Below are positions 5,121 through 5,396 of a stretch of DNA of 5,396 nucleotides, piece after piece. The notes beneath the pieces are model-generated. The model did not search any database, was not told where the DNA came from, and saw only the letters and a program-made list of their open reading frames with translations. This stretch comes from Myxococcales bacterium (lineage in GTDB: Bacteria; Myxococcota; Myxococcia; Myxococcales; Myxococcaceae), in NCBI GenBank assembly GCA_009885595.1, contig VFKJ01000704.1, positions 1 through 5,396 on the forward strand, read 5' to 3'. The position numbers and the translations under genes were made by a program. The stretch's first letter is position 1, and each line of letters opens with the position of its first letter.

Positions 5121-5396
5121 CTACCGGACCTGGCCATCGCCCTCGACGACGTACTTCTGCGCGGTGAGTTCCTTCAAGCCCATGGCGCCGAAGGCGTGCA
5201 GCCGGCTGGTGCTGATGCCGATCTCCGCGCCCAGGCCGAGCTCGCCGCCGTCGTTGAACCGGGTCGAGGCGTTCACCATCACGGCCGACGCGGTGACCTC
5301 ACGGGTGAAGCGCTTCGCCAGCGCCTCATCGCGGGTGACGATCGCCTCGGTGTGTTCGCTGCCGAACGTCGCGATGTGCGCCAGCGCCTCGTCGAA
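5121..5396 (-). CDS. proA: Gamma-glutamyl phosphate reductase, C-terminal part (partial)
   Basis: The 3' end (91 codons plus TAG at 5123-5121) of proA; the 5' part is beyond the right edge. The enzyme reduces gamma-glutamyl phosphate with NADPH to glutamate-5-semialdehyde, the second step of proline synthesis, in the cytoplasm. Recognisable C-terminal features in order are SEHTEAIVTRD (13-23 of the visible part), VMVNASTRFNDG (39-50), ELGLGAEIGIST (52-63), GLKELTAQKYVVEGDGQVR (73-91). The usual LHARGPMGL motif reads LHAFGAMGL here, losing an Arg and a Pro that are common in the family. proA near rsfS-rlmH is a familiar arrangement, often with nadD in between; here mazEF occupies that place. 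Confidence 0.96.
   Translation of the reverse strand, partial: FDEALAHIATFGSEHTEAIVTRDEALAKRFTREVTASAVMVNASTRFNDGGELGLGAEIGISTSRLHAFGAMGLKELTAQKYVVEGDGQVR

Noticed and set aside
1628..5396. tRNA, rRNA or riboswitch
   Set aside because: No cloverleaf, rRNA signature or conserved riboswitch core was seen in the few short intergenic gaps.

Overview
The window is GC-rich throughout, with dense bacterial genes and strong G/C preference at third codon positions. It looks like a chromosomal segment of a Myxococcota-type (delta-proteobacterial) genome. The hints are a PilZ protein, a long Lys/Ala-rich tail on RsfS, proA close to rsfS-rlmH, and a Pro/Ala-rich papain-like protein. This placement is inference; no taxonomic marker is present.

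Layout. On the + strand, the last 24 codons of an unknown gene (1-75) are followed by a 169-bp non-coding stretch. Next come a 460-aa papain-fold cysteine peptidase-like protein (245-1627) and a 99-aa PilZ domain protein (1677-1976). This block meets, tail to tail and only 5 bp apart, a four-gene minus-strand block. In its transcription order that block is rsfS (4408 to 3812), rlmH (3792 to 3334), a DraG-type ADP-ribosylglycohydrolase-like gene (3321 to 2221) and an unknown 80-aa gene (2224 to 1982). Gaps are 19 nt, 12 nt and a 4-nt ATGA overlap, so this is very probably one operon with two ribosome-associated proteins at its head.

Upstream of rsfS lies a 119-bp divergent intergenic region. 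It holds a G-rich hairpin/repeat element with a G-quadruplex pattern and a perfect 7-bp inverted repeat (GTATAAC-TCCG-GTTATAC). This region drives a compact + strand toxin-antitoxin module: a ribbon-helix-helix MazE-type antitoxin (4528-4770) and a MazF-family endoribonuclease (4767-5105), joined by an ATGA overlap. The toxin gene converges, 15 bp apart, on the 3' end of proA (gamma-glutamyl phosphate reductase), which runs off the right edge on the minus strand.

How it may work together. RsfS blocks subunit joining and RlmH methylates pseudouridine 1915 of 23S rRNA. A family 'ADP-ribosyl hydrolase' with altered metal ligands and a new small protein are translationally tied to them, and a MazF RNase sits back to back with them. 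The points most worth following up are the unusual DraG-like/80-aa pair, the histone-H1-like tail of RsfS, the apparently leaderless self-regulated mazEF start, and the placement of mazEF where many genomes have nadD.
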